Assembly (NCBI GenBank): GCA_002070265.1
Contig: MWCX01000020.1
Location: 1-64,000 of the forward strand
DNA length: 64,000 nt
Source of the DNA: Bacteroidetes bacterium ADurb.Bin174
GTDB taxonomy: Bacteria; Bacteroidota; Bacteroidia; Bacteroidales; Paludibacteraceae
Direction: 5' to 3'
Part shown: positions 45,872-55,635 of the stretch, in pieces
Numbering within the stretch: position 1 is the first letter of the stretch
How the letters are laid out: each line of letters begins with the position of its first letter
Translations under genes and position numbers: made by a program
The notes under the pieces: model-generated
Seen by the model: the letters and a program-made list of their open reading frames with translations, nothing else
The model's database searches: none
Told to the model about the DNA's origin: nothing

Positions 45872-47218
45872 TTAAAGCTCTCTTACATATTTCTTAAACT
45901 GTTTTCCCCTGTCTTCATAACTCTCAAATAAGTCGAAACTCGCACAGCAAGGCGAAAGCAATACCGTATCTCCTTCTTGGGCTAATTGATAGGCTTGCTG
46001 AACAGCATCTTTCATGGATTGCGTTTCAACAATTTGCTTTCCGCTCTTGTCAAAAGCCCGGTGCAGAGGAGCATTGTCAACACCCAGAAAAACCAAAGCC
46101 CTTACTTGATTTTTTACCAAAGACTGAATTTCCGTATAATCATTGCCTTTGTCCTTTCCACCCAATATCAGCACAATCGGCGTTTCAAAACTTTTCAATG
46201 CGTACCAGCATGAATTGACATTGGTTGCCTTGGAGTCGTTGATAAATTGAACATTGCGCACGGTAGCCACATATTCTAATCTATGCTCAACCCCCTTGAA
46301 GTCAATCAGCGACTGTCTGATGGTTTCTTTCTTCAAATCAAGGACGGCAGCAGCTAAACCGGCTGCCATTGAGTTGTAGGTGTTGTGAACTCCTTTGATG
46401 GTTAATTCCCGAATTGCCATGGTGAATTGTATATGATCGGTGTTAAAAATAATTTCTTTATTCTCTGTAAATGCCTGAGAGCTATTTGTTTTTTTCAAAG
46501 CAAAAGGATAAACGGAAGCCTTGACGGTTCTTTTTGCCAATTCTTTTTGGATGATCGGGTCATCTTCCCAAAAGACAAATGCATCTCGTTTTGTTTGGTT
46601 GCGTATGATTCTGAATTTTGAATTTATGTACGACTGAAAATCAAAATTATACCTGTCTAAATGATCCGGTGTTATGTTCAATAATACGGCAACATCTGCC
46701 TTGAAATCAAACATATAATCAAGCTGAAAACTGCTTAACTCAATCACATAATAAGCATGCGGCTCTAATGCTACCTGCAAAGCCAGGCTGTGTCCAATAT
46801 TACCGGCTAAGCCTACATCCAAACCGGCGGTTTTTAAAATGTGATATATCAGGGAGGTAGTGGTTGTTTTTCCATTGCTTCCGGTGATACAAATCATTTT
46901 CGCATCGGTAAATCTTCCTGCAAACTCTATCTCGGAGATGATGGGGATATTTTTTTCTGTTGCCTTCACAACAATAGGAGCGGTATTGGGTATTCCCGGA
47001 CTGATGATAATTTCATCAGCCTGCAAAATTTTGGCTTCAGTATGTTGATTTTCCTCCCACTGAATTTTATGTTGGTTTAGCAGGGATTTGTAAGGTGCTT
47101 TTATGGTTGAATTATCAGAAACAAAAACATCAAAGCCCTGTTTCTTAGCGAGCACAGCAGCACCTGTGCCGCTCTCACCTGCACCTAAAATGGCAATATG
47201 TTTGTTTTGCTTATTCAA
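45872..47218 (-). CDS. murD: UDP-N-acetylmuramoylalanine--D-glutamate ligase
   Basis: Mur ligase that adds D-glutamate to UDP-MurNAc-L-Ala. Landmarks are ILGAGESGTGAAVLA at the start, the ATP loop CITGSNGKTTTTSLI near residue 115, ELSSFQLD, NITPDHLDRY and the C-terminal INDSKATNVNS and LSPCCASFDLF. The 448-residue length is normal. Sits between mraY and ftsW with short gaps of 22 and 9 bases. Confidence 0.97.
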   Translation of the reverse strand: MNKQNKHIAILGAGESGTGAAVLAKKQGFDVFVSDNSTIKAPYKSLLNQHKIQWEENQHTEAKILQADEIIISPGIPNTAPIVVKATEKNIPIISEIEFAGRFTDAKMICITGSNGKTTTTSLIYHILKTAGLDVGLAGNIGHSLALQVALEPHAYYVIELSSFQLDYMFDFKADVAVLLNITPDHLDRYNFDFQSYINSKFRIIRNQTKRDAFVFWEDDPIIQKELAKRTVKASVYPFALKKTNSSQAFTENKEIIFNTDHIQFTMAIRELTIKGVHNTYNSMAAGLAAAVLDLKKETIRQSLIDFKGVEHRLEYVATVRNVQFINDSKATNVNSCWYALKSFETPIVLILGGKDKGNDYTEIQSLVKNQVRALVFLGVDNAPLHRAFDKSGKQIVETQSMKDAVQQAYQLAQEGDTVLLSPCCASFDLFESYEDRGKQFKKYVREL

Positions 47219-47240
47219 AATCTCTGTTTACTCAAAATTT

Positions 47241-48506
47241 CTATCTTATCTTCAATGTTATGATTGTCAATGCTGCCAATATCAATCCTACAATCCAAAA
47301 TCTGACAACTATTTTTGATTCGGGTATAGGGTTTTTAGGGTTTTGAATTTTGGCTTCAATGCTGCCATCACCCGGTTTTTGATAGTGATGATGCAGTGGT
47401 GCCATTTTGAAAATGCGTTTTCCCTCCCCGTATTTTCTCTTCGAACACTTAAAATAAGCCACCTGGATGATGACCGATAAATTTTCTACCAGGAAAACAC
47501 CGCAAAGTATGGGTATCAATAATTCTTTACGGATGGCTATGGCGAATACTGCAATGATCCCGCCTATGGTCAGACTACCCGTATCGCCCATGAACACCTG
47601 TGCGGGAAAGGAATTATACCAGAGGAATCCGATAGTAGAACCTATAAATGCACCTGCAAACACCAACATCTCACCCGTTCCGGGGATATACATGATATTT
47701 AAGTAGCCGGCGTAATTCACGTTTCCCGACACATAAGCCAATATTCCAAGTATTACCCCCATAATGGCTGACGACCCCGTTGCCAATCCATCCAATCCAT
47801 CTGTTATATTGGCTCCGTTGGATACGGCTATCACAATAAAAATTGCGACCAGGATAAACAATATCCAACCGTAGGTTTGTGCTTTATCGCCGGCAGACTT
47901 GAAAGCATCCGCATAATCCATGTCATTGTTCTTAAAAAACGGAATGGTGGATTTTGTGGATTTGATATCTTGCTTGGCGTACTCCACATCCTCAACACGG
48001 TTATTGTCGCCTTTGATTTCAATGTTTTCGCGTATCACTACATCCGGACTGAAAATCATGATTAAGCCAACGATAAGACCCAACCCAATCTGTCCAAAAA
48101 CTTTAAATTTACCTTTCAGTCCTTTTTTGTCCTTCTTAAACACTTTGATGTAGTCATCTAAAAATCCGATGGTTCCTAACCAAAGCGTGGTTATCAACAT
48201 CAAAATGGTATAAATATTTGTCAAATCAGCCATCAACAAAGTCGGAACAACGATGGCCAAAATGATGATAATCCCACCCATGGTAGGAGTACCTGTTTTC
48301 GACATTTGTCCTTCCAAACCTAAATCGCGCACCAATTCCCCAATCTGTTTACGTTGCAGAAAATCTATGATCCTTCTGCCGAATAGGGTGGACATGACGA
48401 GTGCCAATATAAAAGCGACACCGGTTCGAAACGATATGTAATTGAACATTCCCGCTCCGGGGAAGTCGTACATTTTATCCAAATAGGTAAAAAGATGATA
48501 GAGCAT
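47241..48506 (-). CDS. mraY: Phospho-N-acetylmuramoyl-pentapeptide-transferase
   Basis: Polytopic membrane enzyme making lipid I. The 421 residues have ten hydrophobic segments, the [14 protein letters not shown] cytosolic loop with the catalytic Asp pair, [24 protein letters not shown] and MAPLHHHYQ near the end. An insertion of about 45 residues near 175-220 ([16 protein letters not shown] ... GDKAQTYG) makes it longer than E. coli MraY, as in other Bacteroidetes. It begins three bases after the murE stop. Confidence 0.96.
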   Translation of the reverse strand: MLYHLFTYLDKMYDFPGAGMFNYISFRTGVAFILALVMSTLFGRRIIDFLQRKQIGELVRDLGLEGQMSKTGTPTMGGIIIILAIVVPTLLMADLTNIYTILMLITTLWLGTIGFLDDYIKVFKKDKKGLKGKFKVFGQIGLGLIVGLIMIFSPDVVIRENIEIKGDNNRVEDVEYAKQDIKSTKSTIPFFKNNDMDYADAFKSAGDKAQTYGWILFILVAIFIVIAVSNGANITDGLDGLATGSSAIMGVILGILAYVSGNVNYAGYLNIMYIPGTGEMLVFAGAFIGSTIGFLWYNSFPAQVFMGDTGSLTIGGIIAVFAIAIRKELLIPILCGVFLVENLSVIIQVAYFKCSKRKYGEGKRIFKMAPLHHHYQKPGDGSIEAKIQNPKNPIPESKIVVRFWIVGLILAALTIITLKIR

Positions 48507-48509
48507 TTT

Positions 48510-49973
48510 TTAATGATTAGTGAGATTATTGATTGCAATCGTAACTTCTTCTTTGTCGCTGAAATGGTGTTTAACACCTTGAATGAGTTGATATTCTTCG
48601 TGTCCTTTCCCTGCAATAAGCACCACATCGCCGCTCTGAGCCAACGCACAGGCCGTCTTGATGGCTTCTCTTCTATTGATGATGGATAGGTGTTTGCTTT
48701 TTTGCGTAGCATCCAATCCTTCAATCATGTCATCCAAAATACTTTGCGGATCTTCATTTCTCGGATTATCGGATGTAAAAATTGCTTTCCAGCTTCCATC
48801 CACTGCTTCGCGTGCCATCAGGGGGCGTTTTCCTTTATCGCGATTACCGCCGCAGCCCACTACGGTTATCAACCTTCCGTTACCCTGAAGAATTTGATTG
48901 ATGGTGCTTATCACATTATTCAACGCATCCGGTGTATGGGCATAATCAACGATGGCAGTAAAGCCTGATGGTGAAGATACTGTTTCGAAGCGACCTGAGA
49001 CTGCCTTCAACATGCTGATAATACGCAGCGCTTCCATTTCGTCAACACCTAAAAGGACCGCCGTTCCAAACACAGCAGTGAGATTGGCAGCATTGAATTT
49101 TCCGATAAAAGAAACGCTGACTTCCTTGTCGTTCATATCCAACAACATACCGTCAAACCCATGTTCCAAAATCTTGGTTTTAAAATCTGCCATCCCTTTC
49201 AGGGAATACGTGAATTTTCGTGCCTTGCTGTTTTGCACCATCACCAAACCATTCTTGTCATCGATATTGACCAAGGCAAAACTTTCTTTCGGCAATTGGT
49301 CGAAGAAGGTTTTTTTGGCTTTGAGATAATTTTCAAAAGTCAGGTGATAATCCATGTGATCGCGCGTCAGGTTGGTGAAGATGCCGCCCTCAAAATTCAA
49401 CCCTGCTATGCGTCTTTGCTCGATGGCATGTGAACTCACTTCCATAAAAGCATACTGACAACCGGCATCCACCATTTGACGCAACAAAGTATTCAGCGTC
49501 AGTGCGTCCGGAGTGGTGTGCGTAGCTTCTATAGCCTTATCATCCACATAATTACACACGGTAGAAAGCAAGCCTGCTTTATAGCCAATCTCTTTGAATA
49601 GTTGATACAAAAGCGTGGCAATCGTTGTCTTCCCATTGGTGCCGGTTACGCCGACTAAAATCAATTTTTCGGAAGGATGTCCGAACCATGTAGATGCCAT
49701 GTATCCCAAGGCTTTCGCACTATCGGGAACCTGTGCGTAAGTGACGTTTTTATGTAGTTTTACGGGCATCAGCTCGCACACGATTGCTGTTGCTCCCTTT
49801 TCGATGGCAGCATCTATATAATCATGCCCATCCGTTACTGTGCCTGTGGTCGCAACAAACAAGTAGCCGGGTGCAACTTTGCGCGAATCGAATTCAATGC
49901 CGTTGAGTTTTATCTCCGGATTACCTTCCAATCGAAGTACTTCAATATCAACTAATAAATCGTTTAATATCAT
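48510..49973 (-). CDS. murE: UDP-MurNAc-tripeptide synthetase MurE (meso-DAP type)
   Basis: Mur ligase adding the third residue of the stem peptide. The ATP loop [15 protein letters not shown] is near residue 110, with TTPDALTLN and EVSSHAIEQ for substrate binding. [11 protein letters not shown] near residue 405 contains the DNPR signature of meso-diaminopimelate-specific MurE, so the peptidoglycan should be DAP type. The 487-residue length is normal. murF, usually next in many phyla, is absent from the cluster. Confidence 0.97.
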   Translation of the reverse strand: MILNDLLVDIEVLRLEGNPEIKLNGIEFDSRKVAPGYLFVATTGTVTDGHDYIDAAIEKGATAIVCELMPVKLHKNVTYAQVPDSAKALGYMASTWFGHPSEKLILVGVTGTNGKTTIATLLYQLFKEIGYKAGLLSTVCNYVDDKAIEATHTTPDALTLNTLLRQMVDAGCQYAFMEVSSHAIEQRRIAGLNFEGGIFTNLTRDHMDYHLTFENYLKAKKTFFDQLPKESFALVNIDDKNGLVMVQNSKARKFTYSLKGMADFKTKILEHGFDGMLLDMNDKEVSVSFIGKFNAANLTAVFGTAVLLGVDEMEALRIISMLKAVSGRFETVSSPSGFTAIVDYAHTPDALNNVISTINQILQGNGRLITVVGCGGNRDKGKRPLMAREAVDGSWKAIFTSDNPRNEDPQSILDDMIEGLDATQKSKHLSIINRREAIKTACALAQSGDVVLIAGKGHEEYQLIQGVKHHFSDKEEVTIAINNLTNH

Positions 49974-49989
49974 AGAATGATTTTCGTTT

Positions 49990-52116
49990 TTATTCTAAAA
50001 ATAATTCAATCGTACTGCCTTCCGACAGCTTTGTTCCGGGTGTGAGGCTTTGTGCAATGACTTCACCCAAACCTTTTAATTTCACTTGCAGACCAAGATT
50101 GTTCAACAAATAAACAGCATCTTTGGCACCCATCCCGCAAACATCAGGAATAACTTCTGCTTTGGCATCCCGACTTAAGACATCTTTTTTGCCATGCTGC
50201 GCGATAGTTTGTGATTCAATATTTTGCAACGGAATATTGAGATTTGTTGCCACCGTTTTCAATGCCGCAGGGTTTCCATATTTTATATCAGGGAAATACG
50301 GCTGTTGGTTCAATGTGTCAGTCTTCAGATAATCAGGCAAATGACTGGACTTATGGATCATGGTGCGTTCGGCAATGGTTTTAAACGTGTTTCCTGCCAT
50401 TCTTCCTCCCGAAGGAATTCCCTGAGGAGCAGTCAACAGCACAATGGCTGAATACTGTGGATTATCGGCAGGAAAATAACCGCAAAACGATACATTATGA
50501 TAAGTTTGTCCGGCTCTATACCCCAAACCGCCTTGTGAAATTTGTGCGGTACCGGTTTTACCGGCTATACGCACGATGTCGGATTTTACGCTTCTCGCAG
50601 TGCCGTACTTACCTTCGATGACGCCTAACATGATTTCCTGCACATCTTTCAAAGTACTTGGTTTACAGATGGATTCTTTGAGTACTTCTGGCTCGTATTG
50701 TTTTACGATTTCATCATGCCTTTTGATGGATTTCACAAAGGTGGGGTTCATCATTTTGCCGTTATTGGCAATGGCATTATAAAGTGTAAGCGTATAAATG
50801 GGCGGAATTTTAGTTTCGTAGCCGATAGACATCCACGCCAAAGATGTTTTATACCACTGTTTCTTGTCTTTTTTGGGATGCTTGATCCAGGGTTTGGCAA
50901 CTCCTTTCATTTGGATGGGTAAAGAATCGTTGAGTCTGAGATCGTACAATTTTTCGACATATCTTTCCGGACGACTTCCGAAGCTTTTCATCACCATTTT
51001 TGCGGTGCCCACATTTGAAGATGCATGAATAATTTCATCCGCATGCAAAATATCGTATCCGCCACGGTGGTAATTATGATCCTTCAAAACGCGATTGGCA
51101 ACTTGCAATATTCCTCCGTCAATATCAAAAACATCCGATTTTTTTACTTTGCCTTCATCTAACACAGCAATTAAGGATGCAATTTTAAAGGTTGATCCGG
51201 GTTCCATCCTGTTTGTAAGCGCATGGTTCACTCCTTCGTGATATTGACCCGTTTTTTCATCGCGATCAAGATTGACTATTGCCTTTATCTCTCCGGTTGC
51301 CACTTCCATCACAACGGCACAAGCAGATTGCGGAGAAAATTCATTGGCTGCATCGCGCAATGCCTTTTCAGCAATATCTTGAATTTCAACATCGAGTGTG
51401 GTGTAAATATCCAATCCATCTATAGGTTCCACATCCACTGTTTCCAAATACCGATTGGCTACTTTTTGCCGGGTCGAAATGCCGGGCGTTCCCAATAACT
51501 GTTCATTAAACGAACCCTCTATACCGCTTCTTCCTCCCAATGATTCATCGGGATATACATCGCCAATGGTGCGGGAAGCTAAGGAGCCAAAGGGCTTTAC
51601 CCTGCTGACAAATTCACGCTCATATAAACCGCTGCGGACTCTTCCCAGCCGAAACAACGGCAGCTTCCTCAATTCTTTGAGTTGAGAATAAGATATTCTC
51701 TGCGGATAAAGTTGAAAATTCCTTTTTTTATCACGATATGCCCCTTGTAAAGCTCTTTTGTATTGAGCAGGTGTTTTGTCACCGAAAAATTGGGAAAGTG
51801 ACAGAGACAGAGAATCCAGATTATCGTAAAACAACTTACCGGATTTGATGCGTAACGACTCGGCACCCATATCCATAAAAACGGTATAAGTCGGTATGGA
51901 GCTGGCAAGCAAGCGACCGTCCGTGGCATAGATATTACCCCGTTTAGGTTTTACCATGATATCGCTCATTTTTTGTTTGTCAGCAAGCTCCATCCACTGA
52001 TCCCGCTCGAAATACTGAATTTGAATGATTTTGTAAATCACCCCAATAAACAAGAGGGATATGATAAAGTAAACCATTCCAAATCTGACGACAATATTTT
52101 TGCGCTGATCAGTCAT
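49990..52116 (-). CDS. ftsI: Penicillin-binding protein FtsI/PBP3 with PASTA domain
   Basis: Septal class B transpeptidase, anchored by one N-terminal membrane segment (about residues 12-30). The 708 residues have the dimerisation domain, then the transpeptidase with [12 protein letters not shown] (catalytic Ser and Lys), SSNVGTA (SxN) and AGKTGTAQ (KTG). A single C-terminal PASTA domain ([23 protein letters not shown] ... [11 protein letters not shown]) is typical of Bacteroidetes FtsI and may bind muropeptides. Overlies the start of murE by a short gap only. Confidence 0.95.
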   Translation of the reverse strand: MTDQRKNIVVRFGMVYFIISLLFIGVIYKIIQIQYFERDQWMELADKQKMSDIMVKPKRGNIYATDGRLLASSIPTYTVFMDMGAESLRIKSGKLFYDNLDSLSLSLSQFFGDKTPAQYKRALQGAYRDKKRNFQLYPQRISYSQLKELRKLPLFRLGRVRSGLYEREFVSRVKPFGSLASRTIGDVYPDESLGGRSGIEGSFNEQLLGTPGISTRQKVANRYLETVDVEPIDGLDIYTTLDVEIQDIAEKALRDAANEFSPQSACAVVMEVATGEIKAIVNLDRDEKTGQYHEGVNHALTNRMEPGSTFKIASLIAVLDEGKVKKSDVFDIDGGILQVANRVLKDHNYHRGGYDILHADEIIHASSNVGTAKMVMKSFGSRPERYVEKLYDLRLNDSLPIQMKGVAKPWIKHPKKDKKQWYKTSLAWMSIGYETKIPPIYTLTLYNAIANNGKMMNPTFVKSIKRHDEIVKQYEPEVLKESICKPSTLKDVQEIMLGVIEGKYGTARSVKSDIVRIAGKTGTAQISQGGLGYRAGQTYHNVSFCGYFPADNPQYSAIVLLTAPQGIPSGGRMAGNTFKTIAERTMIHKSSHLPDYLKTDTLNQQPYFPDIKYGNPAALKTVATNLNIPLQNIESQTIAQHGKKDVLSRDAKAEVIPDVCGMGAKDAVYLLNNLGLQVKLKGLGEVIAQSLTPGTKLSEGSTIELFLE

Positions 52117-52120
52117 ATAC

Positions 52121-52498
52121 TTACTGTTGTTGCTCGATGATAATGGGAGGCGTGTCGCCGGGTCTTAACTTCATGTTTTTGCTTTCCAATAATTTCAGGA
52201 TGTTCGATTGACGGGTAATTCCCATCAATTCGGCTGAAATGGTCAAGGATTCATATTTTACATCCTGGACTTCTTTTTTCAGCTCAGCAATTCGTTTGAT
52301 TTGTTTTTCGCTGGTGTAGCGGTTGTCAATGTAGAAAACGCTGAGAATCACCAATAATATTATCAGCAGATACTGTTTTCTGATAAACTTCTTAGTAAAT
52401 ATATTTCCGTTCAAAACATCACGAATACGACTCGACCTAAAGTCGGAGAAGTCCTCGCTATTGCGAATTTTATTGATGATTTCTTTGAAAAATGACAT
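52121..52498 (-). CDS. ftsL: FtsL-like divisome protein
   Basis: A 125-residue bitopic membrane protein between rsmH and ftsI, the usual place of ftsL. The N-terminal cytoplasmic stretch (FKEIINKIRNSEDFSDFRSS) is followed by a membrane helix near residues 43-58 (LLIILLVILSVFYIDN) and a heptad-patterned periplasmic coiled coil (IAELKKEVQDVKYESLTIS). Primary sequence similarity to FtsL of other phyla is weak, so the name rests on size, topology and position. It lies 4 bases before ftsI. Confidence 0.85.
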   Translation of the reverse strand: MSFFKEIINKIRNSEDFSDFRSSRIRDVLNGNIFTKKFIRKQYLLIILLVILSVFYIDNRYTSEKQIKRIAELKKEVQDVKYESLTISAELMGITRQSNILKLLESKNMKLRPGDTPPIIIEQQQ

Positions 52499-52521
52499 TT
52501 AAAATGCTGTTTTATTGACTA

Positions 52522-53436
52522 TCAATTATTTAAAGTGGCAATCCTCAACTTCGCACTTCGTGCTCTCGGGTTGCTTGTAATTTCCTTTTCGTCAGGCACG
52601 ATAACTCTGTTATTCACTGCTTTCAGCGGTGCCGATACATTACCGTAGAAATCCTTTTCCGGTTTACCTTCAAAATTTCCGGTACGTATAAAATTCTTCA
52701 CCAACCTGTCCTCCAACGAATGATAGGTCAGTATGACCAGTCGTCCGTCTTCATTCAGCAACTCTGTGCTTTGCTTCAACAAGGCCTTGAGCGCTTCCAT
52801 TTCCTGATTCACCTCTATGCGCAAAGCCTGAAACACTTTCGTCAGTTCTTTTTTCTCTTTCCCTTTTGGAAACAAAGTTTGCATCAGGTTTACAAAAGGT
52901 GAAATTTTGTCGAATGGCTCGTTGTTGCGTTCATTCACAACAGCCTGTGCAATCGCCCTTGCATTTCTTAATTCTCCATAGAAATAAAACACATCGGCCA
53001 ATTGTTCCTCCGTATAAGTATTCAGAATATCGGCAGCTCTCAAGCGCGATTTTCTGTTCATACGCATATCCAAATAGCCATCAAACCGAAATGAAAATCC
53101 CCGTTTAGCTTCATCAAAATGATGAAAAGAGACGCCTAAGTCTGCCAGGATACCGTCAACCTTCTCAAACCCGTAATAATTCAGAAAGTTTTTAAGATAT
53201 TTAAAATTGCTGTGTATGGGTATCAATCTCTCATCCTTAATGGCATTTTTCAATGCAGCTTCATCTTGGTCGAAAGCTAATAATTTACCATGTTTATTTA
53301 GTCGAAGAATGATTTCCTTTGCGTGACCGCCGCCACCAAAGGTGCAGTCAACATAAACGCCCGCAGGCTTGATATTCAGCCCGTTGATAGTTTCAGCGAG
53401 AAGTGCGGGAACATGAAAAACGGGTGCTTGTTGCAT
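52522..53436 (-). CDS. rsmH: 16S rRNA (cytosine(1402)-N(4))-methyltransferase
   Basis: SAM-dependent methyltransferase modifying C1402 of 16S rRNA in the decoding centre. The 304 residues show YVDCTFGGGGHAKEIL (SAM loop, near residue 30), GILADLGVSFHHFDEA, RGFSFRFDGYLDMRM and LTYHSLEDRLVKNF near the end. Starts 6 bases after mraZ, the classical mraZ-rsmH head of the dcw operon. Confidence 0.97.
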   Translation of the reverse strand: MQQAPVFHVPALLAETINGLNIKPAGVYVDCTFGGGGHAKEIILRLNKHGKLLAFDQDEAALKNAIKDERLIPIHSNFKYLKNFLNYYGFEKVDGILADLGVSFHHFDEAKRGFSFRFDGYLDMRMNRKSRLRAADILNTYTEEQLADVFYFYGELRNARAIAQAVVNERNNEPFDKISPFVNLMQTLFPKGKEKKELTKVFQALRIEVNQEMEALKALLKQSTELLNEDGRLVILTYHSLEDRLVKNFIRTGNFEGKPEKDFYGNVSAPLKAVNNRVIVPDEKEITSNPRARSAKLRIATLNN

Positions 53437-53442
53437 AGAATT

Positions 53443-53895
53443 TTATTTTTTCGTCATTTTTTCCTTGAGCAAAGCAGCAAAATCGGCAGCAGACAAGCTT
53501 GATTGTTCATATTTAGCTTTGCTCCACACGGCAAACCTATCAATCATGCCTACAAAAAGCACTTCTGAATTTTCTATTTCGATAGCTTGCAAGTGTTTTT
53601 TGGTGATCAGAACGCGCCCTTGACTGTCGATATCGAGCCATTCAGCTTCCGACACAAACTGCATCAACAGTAATTGATCGACAGGGTCCCATTCATCGAG
53701 CTTAGACTTAAACTCTTCCAATTTGGCATTCCACACCGGAACGGGATAAATAATCAGGCAATCGTTTTCGGCATCTTTGCGCATGACAACCTGCTCCCTG
53801 TGTGTGTCCGGAAGCAGCCTTCTGTAAGCGGAAGGAATAAAAACCCGGCCCTTTGCATCAGCCTTCAGCTCGTATTTTCCGATAAAAGTGGACAT
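53443..53895 (-). CDS. mraZ: Transcriptional regulator MraZ
   Basis: Double-SpoVT/AbrB-fold DNA-binding protein that represses the dcw operon. The two repeats are visible: KYELKADAKGRVFIPSAYR (residues 7-25) and WLDIDSQGRVLITKKHL (about 86-102), each with the DxxGRxxxP/T-type motif. The 150-residue length is typical. It is the first gene of the cluster and faces a pair of MraZ-type direct repeats 51 bases upstream. Confidence 0.95.
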   Translation of the reverse strand: MSTFIGKYELKADAKGRVFIPSAYRRLLPDTHREQVVMRKDAENDCLIIYPVPVWNAKLEEFKSKLDEWDPVDQLLLMQFVSEAEWLDIDSQGRVLITKKHLQAIEIENSEVLFVGMIDRFAVWSKAKYEQSSLSAADFAALLKEKMTKK

Positions 53896-53945
53896 TAATT
53901 TCAGCTTTCAATTTGAAAGGGTAAAAGTATAAAAAGATTTCCGAA

Positions 53946-53964
53946 TTCCCCACATTTCCCCACA
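53946..53964 (-). promoter_or_regulatory. Probable MraZ box upstream of mraZ
   Basis: On the minus strand TGTGGGGAAA-TGTGGGGAA is a tandem direct repeat with a 10-base period, matching the TGGG-containing repeats, one helical turn apart, that MraZ binds in other bacteria. It lies 51-69 bases before the mraZ ATG. Two further single TGGGG boxes occur farther upstream (near 54024 and 54114) on the other strand. Confidence 0.65.
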
Positions 53965-54155
53965 AAATATTTATCAACAAGTTTTTAAACGCTAATTAAA
54001 GGGTTTTCAACGAGTTATAAACATGGGGAGTTTAAGTAAGGAAAATCTTTTTAATGCTGTGTGTCAATGTATTAGATTATAATGTGATGTTTTGAAAGCA
54101 AAATAAAGGGAAAGTGGGGAAATGTGTTTCAGATTTTTCCAGCCGATGATTATAG

Positions 54156-55469
54156 TTATATCCCTATCAATTGATTCATCAGCAGACTCAATTTCTTCGT
54201 TAAATTTTTCCGGGAATACTGTGCTATGGCTTTCTCATTGACCTCTAAATTTAAAGTGCCTGCCCGATAAGCTTGATAATAGGTAAGAATTTTCTCTTTT
54301 AGCAATTGCTCATTATAAAAACCGAAAGTATTCCCTGTTTGGGTTTGGGCTATGATTTTAGCAGCATCGCCATCCGGATATCCAATGGAAATAATGGGAC
54401 GTCCGGATTGCATGTATTCAAACAATTTGCCGGTCACGATGCACTTTGTATCCGGATTTTCTATCAAACAAAGCAGTAAAACCGTTGATTTTCGCTGAAA
54501 CTTTATGGCTTCACTATGAGGCACGTAAGGAATTACCTCTACATTATCCTGAAGCGAATTCAATCGAATGTTTTCTAAAACGGAAGCATCCGCATTACCA
54601 ATCAATCGGATTTTTAAATCTTGCTTGAGTCCGGTGTGCTCCTCAGATAATTCACGCAAAATCTTCCAGAGTGTTTTCGGATTTTGCTTGGCCGTCAATA
54701 ATCCCGTATGTGTAATTACGAAATGAGAATCTGTATTGTCGGAAGTTGCTGTTTCTTGAAAATCTTCTTCATCAAACCCATTGGAAATTACCTCTATGCA
54801 TCGGTGTTTAAACGATTGGTATTCTTGTTTCATATGGTCTGAAACAACCAGTATCAGGTCGGCTTTTTCAATGATGGATTTTTCCATCCGGTGATGCAAT
54901 AAATCGGCAATTTTGCCGGTTTGCAAATCCTTGTAATAATAAACTGAAGTCCAGGGGTCTCTGAAATCGGCTATCCAAGGTGTGTTGGGAAAAATTTTCT
55001 TCAGACTGCGCCCTATCAGATGTACCGAATGGGGTGGACCGGTCGTAATGATCAAATCAACCGGATTGCTGTGCAGGTAGCGTTTTAAAAACTTCCGGGA
55101 ACTGCTCACCCAGCATATACGCGGATCAGGTATGAATAGATTGCCACGCAGCCAGCCTGACAAACGTTCTTTCCATGATTTTCGGTGCGTGTCGGACACG
55201 AATCCGGTTTGAATAACCTTATTTTTTTTGCCTGTAAAGCGATGATAAAGTTTGTAAGGTTCAAAAATCGGGTGATGGATAACAGTTGTATTTTCAGGTA
55301 TATCCGTTTTAAAACTATCATCAATAACCGGATAATCCGCATTTTCAGGAGCAAAGACGATGGGTTCCCAGCCAAAGTCACGAAGGTACTTCACAAATTT
55401 TACCCAACGCTGCACACCCGAACCACCCGATGGCACCCAATAATATGTGATAATCAGTACTTTCTTCAT
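54156..55469 (-). CDS. Family 4-like glycosyltransferase
   Basis: A 437-residue GT-B glycosyltransferase. The start KKVLIITYYWVPSGGSGVQRW is a GT4-type N-terminal motif, followed by FGWEPIVFAPE; IITTGPPHSVHLIG and PWIADFRDPW mark the acceptor domain and ITHTGLL ... EDF-type donor region with VISNGFDEEDF the C-terminal domain. The family acts in cell-surface polysaccharide or LPS synthesis; donor and acceptor are unknown. I chose the ATG at 55469 because the conserved sequence begins there. It lies alone between mraZ and gltX, 156 bases from the heptamer tract. Confidence 0.85.
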   Translation of the reverse strand: MKKVLIITYYWVPSGGSGVQRWVKFVKYLRDFGWEPIVFAPENADYPVIDDSFKTDIPENTTVIHHPIFEPYKLYHRFTGKKNKVIQTGFVSDTHRKSWKERLSGWLRGNLFIPDPRICWVSSSRKFLKRYLHSNPVDLIITTGPPHSVHLIGRSLKKIFPNTPWIADFRDPWTSVYYYKDLQTGKIADLLHHRMEKSIIEKADLILVVSDHMKQEYQSFKHRCIEVISNGFDEEDFQETATSDNTDSHFVITHTGLLTAKQNPKTLWKILRELSEEHTGLKQDLKIRLIGNADASVLENIRLNSLQDNVEVIPYVPHSEAIKFQRKSTVLLLCLIENPDTKCIVTGKLFEYMQSGRPIISIGYPDGDAAKIIAQTQTGNTFGFYNEQLLKEKILTYYQAYRAGTLNLEVNEKAIAQYSRKNLTKKLSLLMNQLIGI

Positions 55470-55500
55470 ATTTAATAAACCATATGTGCCGTTAGGCAAA

Positions 55501-55635
55501 CCTCAGACCTCGCGACCACGCACCTCGGAACGCGCATCCCGTACTTCGGACCTCAGAACTCGTGAACCCGGACCCCAGACCACGAGACCCCGGAACACGG
55601 AACGCGGACCCCGCATCCCGCACCACGCTACCCCA
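55501..55635 (-). repeat. GGGGTRC-type heptamer tract, locus C
   Basis: Read on the minus strand this is a G-rich tract of degenerate heptamers (GGGGTCC, GGGATGC, GTTCACGAGTTC), related to loci A and B but more decayed. Its left part touches the last codons of gltX. Plus-strand frames here give Pro/Arg/Thr-rich artefacts. Confidence 0.5.
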
